DNA from: Tolypothrix sp. PCC 7910
GTDB taxonomy: Bacteria; Cyanobacteriota; Cyanobacteriia; Cyanobacteriales; Nostocaceae
DNA: 64,000 nt
Reading direction: 5' to 3'
NCBI RefSeq assembly: GCF_011769525.1
Contig: NZ_CP050440.1
Coordinates: forward strand, 4,899,501-4,963,500
This document shows positions 54,316 through 63,955 of this stretch, one piece after another (within the stretch, counting starts at the first letter, position 1; every line of letters begins with the position of its first letter). The notes under the pieces were generated by a model, which had not been told where the DNA came from, made no database searches, and saw only the letters and a program-made list of their open reading frames with translations. Both the position numbers and the translations under genes were made by a program.

Positions 54316-56328
54316 TCAATCATCAAGATCCGCTTCATCCATTAAGCCAGAATCAGCAATAGTACCGCCAAAATCTAAAGCATCGTCTGACAGGCGAATT
54401 ATTTGTCCTTGAAAGAATTCTGCTAATCGCTGCGCTGCGATCGCAACTTCATCCGTTTCCCATTCGCTAGGAGGTGGTGCAGGGGTAGGGGTTGGTGGTG
54501 GCAAAGTTTGGACACCACCTCTACCTGTTGCAGCTGGCTCGTTTCTTGCTGGTGTTGGTATTGGTGCTGGCGCTGTCACTTGTGGCGCTTTCGGGGTTTC
54601 TGGTTGCGGTATCGGCGCTATTGGTGTGTTTTGGTTATTGTATCTGGGCGTAGGTGGCTGCTGGACACGAGTAGAGTCTGCTGGTAAAGCGTTCCTTTTC
54701 ACCGAAACCCTAGATGCAGAGCTTACCTGTTCCAAAGTTACTTCAACTTCACGCTGGAAAGTCTGCTGGAAAGCTCCCTTCATCATTGACAGATCAGATT
54801 TAAGTGTTTCATACCATTTTGCTCCTTTGACAGCAATACGGGCTACATTACCTTTAAACTCTACTAGTTGGCACATTTGCCCTAATAAAGCTTGCCTAGA
54901 AGGAGGAAAATTGGTACATACCTGTTGCCAAATTTTAGTTAAATCATATTGTGCTTCTTCAACAACTTCTGCACCTACTGATTCAATTATTGCTGGTTGG
55001 ACAGGAATAGATACAGGTTCTGGGATGCTTTGTGAAACTGAGTTAGCTGCTAAATTATGATTTGTTGGTGGTTCAGCAACTTGATGATTTTGGGCAACTG
55101 CTGGAGGGTTGTGATTTGTTTGTGAATAAACAGGAGATGGTGCAGAAAGCTGATTTTGCTGCGATGCAGCAGGAACGCCAGATGATAGTTCTGTTTTTGG
55201 AACTCTGGGTGCTACGCTAGCAACTTGCACTGGAATATTGGCACTAGGTAACAATCCCAGTAATGTTACCTCTAACCACAAACGCGGTTGGGTAGTGTTT
55301 TTAATTTGTACTTCTGCTTCGCGTAAATTTTTCTGTCCCGCCAAAATTGTGCTGGTTTCTAGCTTCTGAGCCAATGCAATTAATGCTTGCCAAGTTTGTT
55401 GAGTACAAGCAACTAAATCTTGACGGTTGGGTGCAGTCTTGGCGATCAGTAAATCACGGTAAGAAGCCGCAAGATTTTGCAGAATAGTTAATGGTTCTCG
55501 ACCACGATCCAAAATTTGACGAGTGCAATCTAAAACTGCTTCAGTATTATCCTGAGCGATCGCACTTAACAATACTACTAAGTCCCGTTCGCTAACTGAA
55601 CCTACTAAATCCCACACTCTATCCGGCGTAACTTCACCAGATAACAGTGCTAATTGGTCGAGGAGACTTTCAGCATCTCGCAATCCCCCCTGAGCAATTT
55701 GGGCAACTAAAGTTACAGCATCTAGAGAAATATTAATATTTTCTTTCTGGGCGATCGCGCTTAAATGCTTGACCATCGCCTCTAAGTTAATACGTCTAAA
55801 ATCAAACCTTTGACAGCGAGAGATAATTGTCGGCAATACTCGCTGGGGGTCGGTTGTCGCCAAGACGAATACTACGTGTTTAGGTGGCTCTTCCAGTGTT
55901 TTTAATAACGCGTTGAATGCCTGCGTACTGAGCATATGACATTCGTCGATGACGTACACCTTATAGCGACACTGCACAGGAGCAAACTGCGCTTTTTCAA
56001 TAATTTCTCGGATATTATCGACACCAGTATTGCTGGCTGCATCGATTTCAATGACATCCAAAGAGTAGCCTTGAGTAATTCCCTGGCAAACATCACATTT
56101 ACCGCAAGGTTGAGCAGTGGGCTTACCACTCGCTAGACAATTGAGGGATTTGGCAAGAATACGCGCGCTGGAAGTTTTGCCTGTACCTCTAGGGCCAGTG
56201 AACAAATAGGCGGGGGCGATTTTAGCTGAGTTGATCGCATTCGTGAGGGTAGTAGCGATCGCCTCTTGTCCGACTAATTCCGCAAAACTCTTTGGGCGAT
56301 ACTTATGGTGCAGGGGTTCGTAAGACAT
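54316..56328 (-). CDS. dnaX: DNA polymerase III subunit gamma/tau
   Basis: A 670-residue clamp-loader subunit. The AAA+ part (1-370) has Walker A GPRGTGKTSSARI, a four-Cys zinc motif CLASG...CGKCDVC, Walker B VYVIDECHMLS, and sensor/arginine finger IISRCQRFDFRR. A long Pro/Gln-rich linker (about 370-600) leads to a short C-terminal tau-like acidic tail (SGLMDEADLDD). Unlike some other cyanobacteria, there is no intein or split. Convergent with the GT2 gene. Confidence 0.96.
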   Translation of the reverse strand: MSYEPLHHKYRPKSFAELVGQEAIATTLTNAINSAKIAPAYLFTGPRGTGKTSSARILAKSLNCLASGKPTAQPCGKCDVCQGITQGYSLDVIEIDAASNTGVDNIREIIEKAQFAPVQCRYKVYVIDECHMLSTQAFNALLKTLEEPPKHVVFVLATTDPQRVLPTIISRCQRFDFRRINLEAMVKHLSAIAQKENINISLDAVTLVAQIAQGGLRDAESLLDQLALLSGEVTPDRVWDLVGSVSERDLVVLLSAIAQDNTEAVLDCTRQILDRGREPLTILQNLAASYRDLLIAKTAPNRQDLVACTQQTWQALIALAQKLETSTILAGQKNLREAEVQIKNTTQPRLWLEVTLLGLLPSANIPVQVASVAPRVPKTELSSGVPAASQQNQLSAPSPVYSQTNHNPPAVAQNHQVAEPPTNHNLAANSVSQSIPEPVSIPVQPAIIESVGAEVVEEAQYDLTKIWQQVCTNFPPSRQALLGQMCQLVEFKGNVARIAVKGAKWYETLKSDLSMMKGAFQQTFQREVEVTLEQVSSASRVSVKRNALPADSTRVQQPPTPRYNNQNTPIAPIPQPETPKAPQVTAPAPIPTPARNEPAATGRGGVQTLPPPTPTPAPPPSEWETDEVAIAAQRLAEFFQGQIIRLSDDALDFGGTIADSGLMDEADLDD

Positions 56329-56853
56329 AAGATGATAGCACCCAGTAGAGTTGAAGATTTTACTATTGTAGACTACCAGAACCGAACCATAGGTTGCTCT
56401 GTGGTGGAACTTTGGCCTTCAAAAATGAGTTGTAGAAAGTTTTGCAGATTAACGCTATAGTACAGTGCTATCAACCAAACACTCAGCAAATCTGAACAAA
56501 AGATTAATTTAGTGGATAGATACCCAGCTTAAGCCCAAATAGGGCTACTTTAAAAAAGTCATCACACCTAAAAGTACTTTCCAGCTTTTAGCTCTGTGCG
56601 CCAGTGGGGTGTTTGAAAAGATGACGGATCAAGGCCAGGTAAGCCAAGTTCGTCACAAGTACTGCAAGTTAATTCACAAAGTGGATGGTTATAGTTATGT
56701 ACCATAGCCCCATTTTGCCTAGTGAACCAGTTACTAAATGAACACCGATCGCTACAATTCTTAGGGTAATCAAACTCAAAAAAAGTCCAGAATCAAGACG
56801 TGAAGAATTGCGTCATCTAGGACTTGGCGGCACCAAGGGGAGGAGATAAAATC
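56329..56853. other. Intergenic region upstream of the CHAT gene pair
   Basis: About 525 bases separating dnaX from the divergent CHAT pair. No gene or named RNA is recognised. It must hold two promoters. A good ribosome binding site (GGGGAGGAG) ends the region, before the ATG at 56854. Confidence 0.35.
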
Positions 56854-57561
56854 ATGCAGCAAATGCTCAGGAGGTTAGTTCAATGGCTGAAAAACTTGTT
56901 TCAGGGCTTGTTTGGGCGTAAAAAAACTCGCTCTCAAGTGCGTGCAGATGTACCCAAACAACCACCACCAACACTTAGCGATACCGATTTGGAATTTCTG
57001 TTCAATGAATTGTTGGAAGGAGTACACCAAGCACGTGGTCAAGCGTGGGCACAAAAGTGGCTACATAATATTGAAAATCGCATCCCTACTGAACGTTGGG
57101 TAGAGTGGTTGCGACGCTTGGGCGAAAGATTACTAGCCGCACCTACACCCAATAATGAATTAGCAGCGCGGTTAGTGCAGTTGGGTGATTTAGGCGTTGG
57201 TGAAGTAGGAGAAGTTGCCTATGATATCGGGATGCAATTGTTGACGCGCAATCAAGGCGAACCTATTTGGGAATATGAAGGGCCAGATGCTACTAGCACA
57301 TCACAACCCCAAGAGATGGACTCGGTAGCAAACGCAACAGATACAGAAGAAAATAATTCAACAGAAGGCTATGAAACTGTTACTTTAGAACAGTTGTTTA
57401 TGATGATGCAGCAAGATGAAAATTTATGCCAGCAAGTTGCCCAACAACTGGGACTGGAAACCACTGATCCACAAGTAATCATCCAAGAATTGATTAATCA
57501 ATACCATGCTGCTAATCAAGCGGCTACAGAACAGGCAGCTACAGAACCAACAGAATCATAA
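56854..57561 (+). CDS. Small paralogue of the CHAT protein N-terminal domain
   Basis: Start at ATG 56854 (MQQMLRRLVQWLKNLF, 235 residues), supported by GGGGAGGAG. Residues 4-133 align closely with residues 1-132 of the next gene: MLRRLVQWLKNLF, LEGVHQARGQAWAQKWL, IPTERWVEWLRRLGERLL and LGDLGVGEVGEVAYDIG. At 138-146 it has WEYEGPDAT, which recurs as WEYEGEDAAT in the CHAT protein. The C-terminal 60 residues are Gln-rich and helical. Being in tandem 140 bases upstream of a protease-like protein, it could be its substrate, inhibitor or adaptor. That is inference; function unknown. Confidence 0.7.
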   Translation: MQQMLRRLVQWLKNLFQGLFGRKKTRSQVRADVPKQPPPTLSDTDLEFLFNELLEGVHQARGQAWAQKWLHNIENRIPTERWVEWLRRLGERLLAAPTPNNELAARLVQLGDLGVGEVGEVAYDIGMQLLTRNQGEPIWEYEGPDATSTSQPQEMDSVANATDTEENNSTEGYETVTLEQLFMMMQQDENLCQQVAQQLGLETTDPQVIIQELINQYHAANQAATEQAATEPTES

Positions 57562-57701
57562 ATACTCAGATGAAAATATTGTTACCGCCGAGGATCATAA
57601 ATTTTTTGTAATTATACTCATGAGTTTTTACGTAATTCATGATCTTTTTAACACAACGATGGCTACAATCTAGGTTAAACAAAAATCCAAGAGTGTGACA
57701 G

Positions 57702-60700
57702 ATGCTCAGGCGTCTAATTGAATGGCTAAAAAACTTGTTCCAGCTTCCTTTTAGTAATCAAAAAGCTGGTTCTCGAACTACTGCAAGGGGATACGGGGTG
57801 ACAAAGTCACCACCGGAGCTTACCAATGCGGATCTAGAACTGTTGTTTACCCAGCTGCTAGAAGGTGTGCATCAAGCTAGAGGCCGTCAGTGGGCGCTGA
57901 AGTACCTGCAACGGATGGAACATCGGATTCCTGATGAACGCTGGATAGATTGGTTACTGAATTTTGGTGAAAGATTGTTGAATTCACCTGCACCGAACCA
58001 GCAGTTAGCAGCACGAATGATCCAGCTGGGTGAACTTGGTGTTGGCAGAATTGGAGAACTTGCTTATGACATTGGTTTAACTTTGTTGAAGCGTAACTCC
58101 GCAAGTAGTTATGAAGAAATTGATGATTTTGATCGTCATCTGGGAATGGAAAGCACTACCCCTGAAGATAATTTTCACAATACTCCAGGCCAGGAATTGA
58201 TCCGCAACTTGGGCGAACGGTTATGGGATTATGAGGAGGAAGATACCGAATCTACAATTCCCATACCCGAAATGATGTCTGTGGAGGAAGCATGGACAGG
58301 CAATATCGGGGAAGTGTTATGGGAATATGAAGGGGAAGATGCCGCAACAAGAGCTGCTATCCTCAATCCTTCAGAAGATGACGCGATCGCCAATTTATTC
58401 GATCTATTCTTAGAACCGCCTGATGATCAAGAAACGGAAATCTTAACGCCAGTTACTGACTTAAATCCGCTTCCTGAAGAACCTCCACAGATTGCAACCC
58501 CAGAAGCAGAAGTAACTACTCCCACACCCCCAGAGGAAGATACTAACCTTGTTCCTCCACCAGAGGAGAAACCCGCCGAAATCTCCGAAGCACCAACATG
58601 GGATAAATCCTTAGCTAAATTAGAGCCTAACGTCGCTCAAGCTTTGGATGAGTTGTTAGTCAGATTGGATCAAAGTACTTCCTTAGTCCAAGAACTGGCT
58701 TCGGAACTAGCCATTCAACGCCAAAGTTCGCAAATTGTACCCCAGCAACCGATTGATCGGGCGCAAGCATGGTTTTATCAAGGGTTGCAACAAGCGAGAA
58801 CGGGCGATTTATTAGGTGCGATCGCTTCTTATGATGCAGCGATAGAACTGAAACCCCATGTTGATGAATACTGGTTCAATCGGGGTTTGACACTGTTTCA
58901 TTTAGAACATTTTAATGAAGCGATCGCTTCCTATGACAGAGCCATAGAACTGCGTCCTGATTACTACAAAGCTTGGTATAACAGGGGGGGAATTCTTGGT
59001 GAATTAGGGCAATTTGATGATGCGATTATCTCCTTTGAACGAGTAATTGCCATCAAACCCGATTTCTCGGAAGCTTGGGCAAGACGGGGTTTAGCATTAA
59101 TGAAGTTAGGGCTGTTATGGGAAGCTATAGAAAGTTACGATCACGCCTTAGCTTTGGAACCACAAGACCCAGAAAACTGGTATTACCGAGGCATAGCACT
59201 AGGTATCAACGAGCAACATGAAGAAGCGATCGCTTCTTACGATAAGGCCTTAAAAATTGACCCGGATTATTATGAAGTCTGGATTGATCGCGGCGTAGTC
59301 CTGTTTAATTTAAGACAATGGTCAGAAGCGATCGCCTCCTGGGATAAAGCCCTCTCCATTCACAACGATTTCTACTTAGCTTGGTACAACCGAGGTGTAG
59401 CCTTAGATAATTTAGGCAGACGCGAAGAAGCTATCGACTCCTACAAGAAAGCGATCGCCATTAACCCAGAATTCCACTTAGCCTGGTATAACCAAGCAGT
59501 CGCCTTGTTTTATTTAGGACGCTATGCCGATGCGATCGCCTCCTATGACAGCGCTTTACAAATTAAACTTGACTACTGGGAAGCCTGGATTGGACGGGGA
59601 ACGGCTGCGGGTAATTTAGTCAATGCAGATGCACTTTCAAGTTTATTCACGAACATTACAGCTAGCAATTCCGGCTTAAAGGAAACTGGCTATGAAGGTA
59701 AAGTAGCTAGCTACGAAGCAGGCTTGAAATATGTCCGCCCAGACACTCACCCCGAAGGTTGGGGCAGATTACATTTAGCGATCGCCAATACTCATTACGA
59801 TTACGGCAAGAAAAATGTAGCTAGCCGCACTCCTTGGCAAAAAGCTGTAGCTGAGTATAATCAGGCACTATTAACTCTAACCAGCGAAGATTTTCCGCAA
59901 TTACACTTGGAAGTCTTGCAATCCCTAATTAAAACTCTTGTCGGTTTGGGACAAACAGCACAAGCACAAGACTTACTGCAATACAGCACCGATTTATTAA
60001 AAGAATTATTAACTGATTCCACACGTCCAGATGATAGTAAAAAACAGCTAGCTTTAAGATTTACTGGCTTGCGACAATTAATAGTTGATTTAGCAGTAGA
60101 GTACGGTGATTTAGTAGAAGCTTGGGAAATTGCCGAACAAGCTAAAAATGCTTGTTTAACTTGGCAACTTGATGGTTGGCAAGAAGAGATTGCATCAATC
60201 AACTATTCTGAAGTTCAGCCTCTACTCAACCCTCAAACAGCAATTATTTACTGGCATATTAGCCCAGCTTCTCTTCATACCTTTGTTCTCAAAGATCAGG
60301 CTCCTTCACCAATCCTTATATTTACACCTATGCAAGATGCAGGTGTCTTTAATTTAGGAAGAAGTCCATCACGTCTACAAGAAGTACCTTTACCAGAAGG
60401 AGTCAGGCGTTTACTGGCTTTTGAAGATTGGCTAGAAGATTGGAATCAGCAATATCAAGAATATAGTAGCCTCGCTGGAGATAAGCAGAATCAAAGCAAC
60501 CATTCCTGGCGAGTGGATATGGAACAAAGGCTTTTAGAGCTAAAACATATCCTGAATATTTCTACTGTGATCCAGGAACTCGAAGGAATTACCCATTTAA
60601 TTTTAATTCCCCACCGCGATTTGCAAAGATTGCCTCTTCATGCATTATTTGATGGCTCTACTCAATCAGAATATTTATCAAATGTAGAGTCGAATTTCAC

Positions 60701-61493
60701 TATTAGCTATTTGCCTAGTGTCCAAATCGGATTATCCATAAAACCCGAAATCATTGACGAGAAACACAATCAAGTACTTCTTAGCGTTGAACATCCCCAC
60801 AGTACAGATTATCCGCCATTAAAATTTGCCAAACTGCAATCAGAAATTATTAATCACCTGTTCCCTAATTCCTACCGCATCCAAGGGGGACAAGCTGACA
60901 AACACATTGTTAGAAATGCCCTAATTGATAATTACCATATTTTTCACTTTACAGGTCATATCATTAACAACTTAAGTGAACCGCAAAAATCCGAATTAGT
61001 TTTAGCTGGGGAAGATAAGCTCACTTTAGCAGAAATTAGTCAACCATCGTTAGTAAGTTACAACCTAGTTAACCTATCAGCTTGCGAAATTACAACTAAT
61101 AATAGTCATCCTATTACTAGTGAGTATGTCAGTTTAATCAATGCTTTTCTAAATGTAGGAGTATCACAGGTTGTCAGTACTTTATGGACTGTAGAATCAG
61201 TTGCTAACGACCTAGTAGTTTTAGAATTTTACCGACGACTACAACCAGATAAACCAGCAGTCAATACCTTAGCTGAAGTCACAACCTGGTTGAGAGAACT
61301 AACTGCCAGAGAACTCACAAAATGGTATGAAGATTTACTAAATAATCTCCATCCTGAAGATTTAAGAATCCGGACTTATGTGGCAACACAAATGTACAGA
61401 AGCAGTAAACTTTCCCCAGAACAAAAACTATACAATCATCCCTATTATTGGGCAGCATTTACAATCACATATCGGGGAATTGGGGGCTGGTGA
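57702..61493 (+). CDS. TPR-CHAT protein (caspase-like protease with TPR repeats)
   Basis: A 1263-residue protein. Residues 1-132 are the domain shared with the upstream gene, followed by the motifs WDYEEED (175-181) and WEYEGEDA (207-214), an acidic Pro-rich linker (240-300), about eight tetratricopeptide repeats (353-625) and a helical region to about 950. The C-terminal CHAT domain (LILIPHRDLQRLPLHALFDG) keeps the catalytic His1086 in FHFTGH and Cys1128 in LSACEITT, so it should be an active caspase/separase-type cysteine protease. TPR-CHAT proteins in other bacteria and phages act in defence or programmed responses, including the type III-E CRISPR-linked kind. No trigger gene is seen here. 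Confidence 0.9.
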   Translation: MLRRLIEWLKNLFQLPFSNQKAGSRTTARGYGVTKSPPELTNADLELLFTQLLEGVHQARGRQWALKYLQRMEHRIPDERWIDWLLNFGERLLNSPAPNQQLAARMIQLGELGVGRIGELAYDIGLTLLKRNSASSYEEIDDFDRHLGMESTTPEDNFHNTPGQELIRNLGERLWDYEEEDTESTIPIPEMMSVEEAWTGNIGEVLWEYEGEDAATRAAILNPSEDDAIANLFDLFLEPPDDQETEILTPVTDLNPLPEEPPQIATPEAEVTTPTPPEEDTNLVPPPEEKPAEISEAPTWDKSLAKLEPNVAQALDELLVRLDQSTSLVQELASELAIQRQSSQIVPQQPIDRAQAWFYQGLQQARTGDLLGAIASYDAAIELKPHVDEYWFNRGLTLFHLEHFNEAIASYDRAIELRPDYYKAWYNRGGILGELGQFDDAIISFERVIAIKPDFSEAWARRGLALMKLGLLWEAIESYDHALALEPQDPENWYYRGIALGINEQHEEAIASYDKALKIDPDYYEVWIDRGVVLFNLRQWSEAIASWDKALSIHNDFYLAWYNRGVALDNLGRREEAIDSYKKAIAINPEFHLAWYNQAVALFYLGRYADAIASYDSALQIKLDYWEAWIGRGTAAGNLVNADALSSLFTNITASNSGLKETGYEGKVASYEAGLKYVRPDTHPEGWGRLHLAIANTHYDYGKKNVASRTPWQKAVAEYNQALLTLTSEDFPQLHLEVLQSLIKTLVGLGQTAQAQDLLQYSTDLLKELLTDSTRPDDSKKQLALRFTGLRQLIVDLAVEYGDLVEAWEIAEQAKNACLTWQLDGWQEEIASINYSEVQPLLNPQTAIIYWHISPASLHTFVLKDQAPSPILIFTPMQDAGVFNLGRSPSRLQEVPLPEGVRRLLAFEDWLEDWNQQYQEYSSLAGDKQNQSNHSWRVDMEQRLLELKHILNISTVIQELEGITHLILIPHRDLQRLPLHALFDGSTQSEYLSNVESNFTISYLPSVQIGLSIKPEIIDEKHNQVLLSVEHPHSTDYPPLKFAKLQSEIINHLFPNSYRIQGGQADKHIVRNALIDNYHIFHFTGHIINNLSEPQKSELVLAGEDKLTLAEISQPSLVSYNLVNLSACEITTNNSHPITSEYVSLINAFLNVGVSQVVSTLWTVESVANDLVVLEFYRRLQPDKPAVNTLAEVTTWLRELTARELTKWYEDLLNNLHPEDLRIRTYVATQMYRSSKLSPEQKLYNHPYYWAAFTITYRGIGGW

Positions 61494-61590
61494 TTGGGGA
61501 TTTGGGACTGGGGACTGGGAGATGAGGGAGATGAGAAAGGAGAAATCCCAATTACCAATTACCAATTACCCATTACCAATTACCAAATGA
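61494..61590. repeat. STRR repeats between CHAT and HxlR genes
   Basis: GGGGATTTGGGACTGGGGACT and then TTACCAATTACCAATTACCC units fill the gap. Confidence 0.7.
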
Positions 61591-61596
61591 CAAATT

Positions 61597-61944
61597 ATGG
61601 AACCTCAAGCAGAAAACTCTACCAGACTAACTTGTGAAGTAGAACTTACATTAGAAGTGATTGGTGGACGCTGGAAAGTTTTAATTATTAGAGAACTAAT
61701 GTCAGGTGTAAAACGCTTTGGTGAGTTACAAAGAGCATTACATGGTATTACGCAAAAGATGCTTACCCAACAGCTAAGGGAAATGGAAGAGGATGGTATT
61801 ATCCATCGTGAAGTTTATCCCCAAATTCCCCCCAAAGTAGAATATTCACTGACAGCTTTAGGCGAAAGCTTGCAACCAATTCTCAACGCCATGCATGAAT
61901 GGGCTTTTAAACATTCTGCTCAAATCCGCCGCCAGCGAATCTGA
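61597..61944 (+). CDS. HxlR-family transcriptional regulator
   Basis: A 115-residue winged helix-turn-helix protein ([58 protein letters not shown]). The leading Cys in TRLTCEVEL is the position that senses electrophiles or redox stress in some HxlR members. It is probably a DNA-binding repressor or activator of a nearby or distant gene. It follows the CHAT gene but is separated by repeats, so co-transcription is uncertain. Confidence 0.93.
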   Translation: MEPQAENSTRLTCEVELTLEVIGGRWKVLIIRELMSGVKRFGELQRALHGITQKMLTQQLREMEEDGIIHREVYPQIPPKVEYSLTALGESLQPILNAMHEWAFKHSAQIRRQRI

Positions 61945-62284
61945 TTGAGGGCTGAAAATCAAAAGTCGCAGAGACGCGATTAATCGCGTCTCTACAAAAG
62001 CTACTCTTCCTCATCCCCAGTACCCAGTACCCAGTACCCAATCCCCAATCCCCAACCCCCATGTATAAACCTTTCATCACCGCTGCGAAAATTTGGGTAT
62101 GTTTGGGGATTCTTATTTGCCCATAAATAGTACAATTGTTCTAGTAAGAAAATTTAATTCCCAACTTCCAGCAACTTGAGTGCGTAGCTGCTGTGCAGCT
62201 TGACGTTAGACATCGCCTTCTAGGAATCACCCAAGGCGGTTGATTTGTTGTGCAATATTGGGGAGTTTTTAGGAGGTCAACATC
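61945..62284. other. Intergenic region with palindrome and STRR repeats
   Basis: Contains the third copy of the dispersed palindrome (61972-61991), STRR units (about 62013-62060), a hairpin AGCTGC/GCAGCT near 62188-62202, and a strong AGGAGG before the next gene. No protein gene is seen. Confidence 0.5.
61972..61991. repeat. Dispersed 20-bp perfect palindrome, copy 3
   Basis: AGACGCGATTAATCGCGTCT, identical to copies at 44269 and 50273. Confidence 0.75.
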
Positions 62285-62962
62285 ATGATCGCACAAGTGC
62301 AGACTGTAATTTCATCCCAGGTTGACTCTAAAGTAGTTAAAAAATCTGAGTTTGAGCAATACGCCCAAGAAAAAGCCAATGCTTTGAAAAATGCTAGTGG
62401 AGAAGAATTCTCCCTACTTTCCCTAGCTGATGTCACCAAAACAATTTTACATCATGCATTTTGGTTAGCTGAACAGAAACAGAAGCTTTCATTGAGGCAG
62501 TACAAACAGCTATTGATTGAGCAAGGCTGGAAGGGTGAAGAAAAGAGATATCTGAAGATTGCAGCCGTATTTGGTGAATTTTCGCCCCAGGATTTGGCAC
62601 AGATTGAACCATTGACTGTCTATCAGCTAGCAAATAACAGTAATAAATATAAGTCAGTAATAGACGCTCTTTTAGATTTAAGGGCTATTACTCAAGAAGC
62701 TGTGCGTTCTCTAGTCAAACAAAAACGCACTCCTAAAGAACCAAAACCAGAAAAACCTAGTATTTGGCGGCGAACCAAGAATGGTGGCAGATATTGCCAA
62801 ATCCCAGCCATTCATGAAGAGGATGAGCATACAGGTGTGGCTCTGCAAAGCATGATTGACACAGAAGGTTTGAGCGCTCAACAAATAGTAGCAGAAGCGA
62901 TCGCACTGCGACAGGCATATAAGGAAGGACGTTTAGTTGTGGTGGAGGAAGATAAAAATTAA
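62285..62962 (+). CDS. Hypothetical protein, 225 residues
   Basis: A charged, largely helical soluble protein (MIAQVQTVISSQVDSKVV...) beginning at an ATG with AGGAGG nine bases upstream. It has a Lys/Pro-rich hinge (KRTPKEPKPEKPS, about 154-166), then WRRTKNGGRYCQIPAIHEEDE and a helical acidic C-terminus. I do not recognise a domain. The basic central part suggests nucleic-acid contact, but this is a guess. The transcript ends at the hairpin at 62996. Confidence 0.65.
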   Translation: MIAQVQTVISSQVDSKVVKKSEFEQYAQEKANALKNASGEEFSLLSLADVTKTILHHAFWLAEQKQKLSLRQYKQLLIEQGWKGEEKRYLKIAAVFGEFSPQDLAQIEPLTVYQLANNSNKYKSVIDALLDLRAITQEAVRSLVKQKRTPKEPKPEKPSIWRRTKNGGRYCQIPAIHEEDEHTGVALQSMIDTEGLSAQQIVAEAIALRQAYKEGRLVVVEEDKN

Positions 62963-62995
62963 ACTTGCCATAGATTTGAGCAAAATAATCATGAT

Positions 62996-63038
62996 TAGGG
63001 GGTGAAGGGACTAACGAGTATAGCCCTTTCACCCCCTA
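62996..63038. terminator. Bidirectional terminator hairpin
   Basis: TAGGGGGTGAAGGG and CCCTTTCACCCCCTA pair over fourteen bases with one bulge, between two convergent genes. AT-rich bases follow on both sides, with short A/T tracts, which suits termination in both directions. Confidence 0.7.
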
Positions 63039-63061
63039 GCTAAATATCAAAAAATCAAAAC

Positions 63062-63955
63062 TTAAAAACAGCCAACAATCATTCCACCCAATAAGATAAA
63101 ACCAATCCAGACATTTTGGCGAAACATCTCACCATAAATAGGGTTGGGTAAATTTGGTTTACTTAACTTTATTGATTGCCAAACCCAGCCAATTGTGGCA
63201 ATTACTAGGCTAATCCAAAAGGCTATGTGAAGGTGAGTCACAATTCCTAAGTAAGCCAGTAAAGCGATTGTTCCAGCAAAGAAAATCGCAATGGCTAAAG
63301 GTGCGTAATTCCCAAAAAATAGAGCGCTAGAATTAACACCAATCCGGCGATCATCTTCCTTGTCGCTCATCGCATATACAGTATCAAATCCCAATGTCCA
63401 CAGTACAGTTGCACCCCAAAGTAGCCAAGTTGGTTGGGAAATGTTTTGTGTAACTGCACTCCAGCTAATTAAGACAGCAAAACCCCAAGCGATTGACAGC
63501 ACTAATTGCGGTACGGGAAAAACTCGCTTCGCGCCTGGATATAGCAAAATTACCGGAACTGCTGCTGCTGATAACCAAAAAGTTAAAGGATTAAGATAAA
63601 ACGCCAAAACTGCGGCACAAGCCAGCGCTACTATGCCGACAACAATTCCGACTTTAATTGAAAGTGTACGGGCAGCTAGGGGGCGATCGCGAGTTCTTTC
63701 TACTTCGGGATCGATATCCCGATCCCACAAATCATTGACAACACACCCAGCCGCACTTGTGGCGAGAGTACCTAAAATAATTACGCCAACTAAAGGCAAA
63801 GGTGGTTTACCTGCGGCGGCTAAAAACACAGCCCACAGTGCAGGAATCATCAGGATTAATCGCCCTTCTGGTTTATGCCAGCGTAAAAGCCGAATAATTA
63901 TTAGCCATATCGGTTCGGAGTTGCTTTCTGGCGTTCTTAACATAGAAGTAAACAA
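63062..63955 (-). CDS. UbiA-type 4-hydroxybenzoate polyprenyltransferase
   Basis: A 297-residue intramembrane prenyltransferase with about nine helices. Both Asp-rich prenyl-diphosphate motifs are present: NDLWDRDID and DKEDDRRIG. In cyanobacteria this enzyme joins a polyprenyl chain to 4-hydroxybenzoate for plastoquinone synthesis (PlqA/UbiA type). The N-terminus (MFTSMLRTPESNSEPIW) is variable, as usual. The gene is complete, with about 45 bases left before the window end. Confidence 0.92.
   Translation of the reverse strand: MFTSMLRTPESNSEPIWLIIIRLLRWHKPEGRLILMIPALWAVFLAAAGKPPLPLVGVIILGTLATSAAGCVVNDLWDRDIDPEVERTRDRPLAARTLSIKVGIVVGIVALACAAVLAFYLNPLTFWLSAAAVPVILLYPGAKRVFPVPQLVLSIAWGFAVLISWSAVTQNISQPTWLLWGATVLWTLGFDTVYAMSDKEDDRRIGVNSSALFFGNYAPLAIAIFFAGTIALLAYLGIVTHLHIAFWISLVIATIGWVWQSIKLSKPNLPNPIYGEMFRQNVWIGFILLGGMIVGCF

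Noticed and set aside
54316-56328. Intein or split dnaX, as in some cyanobacteria
   Set aside because: The frame is continuous, the motifs are uninterrupted and the length fits an intein-free gene.
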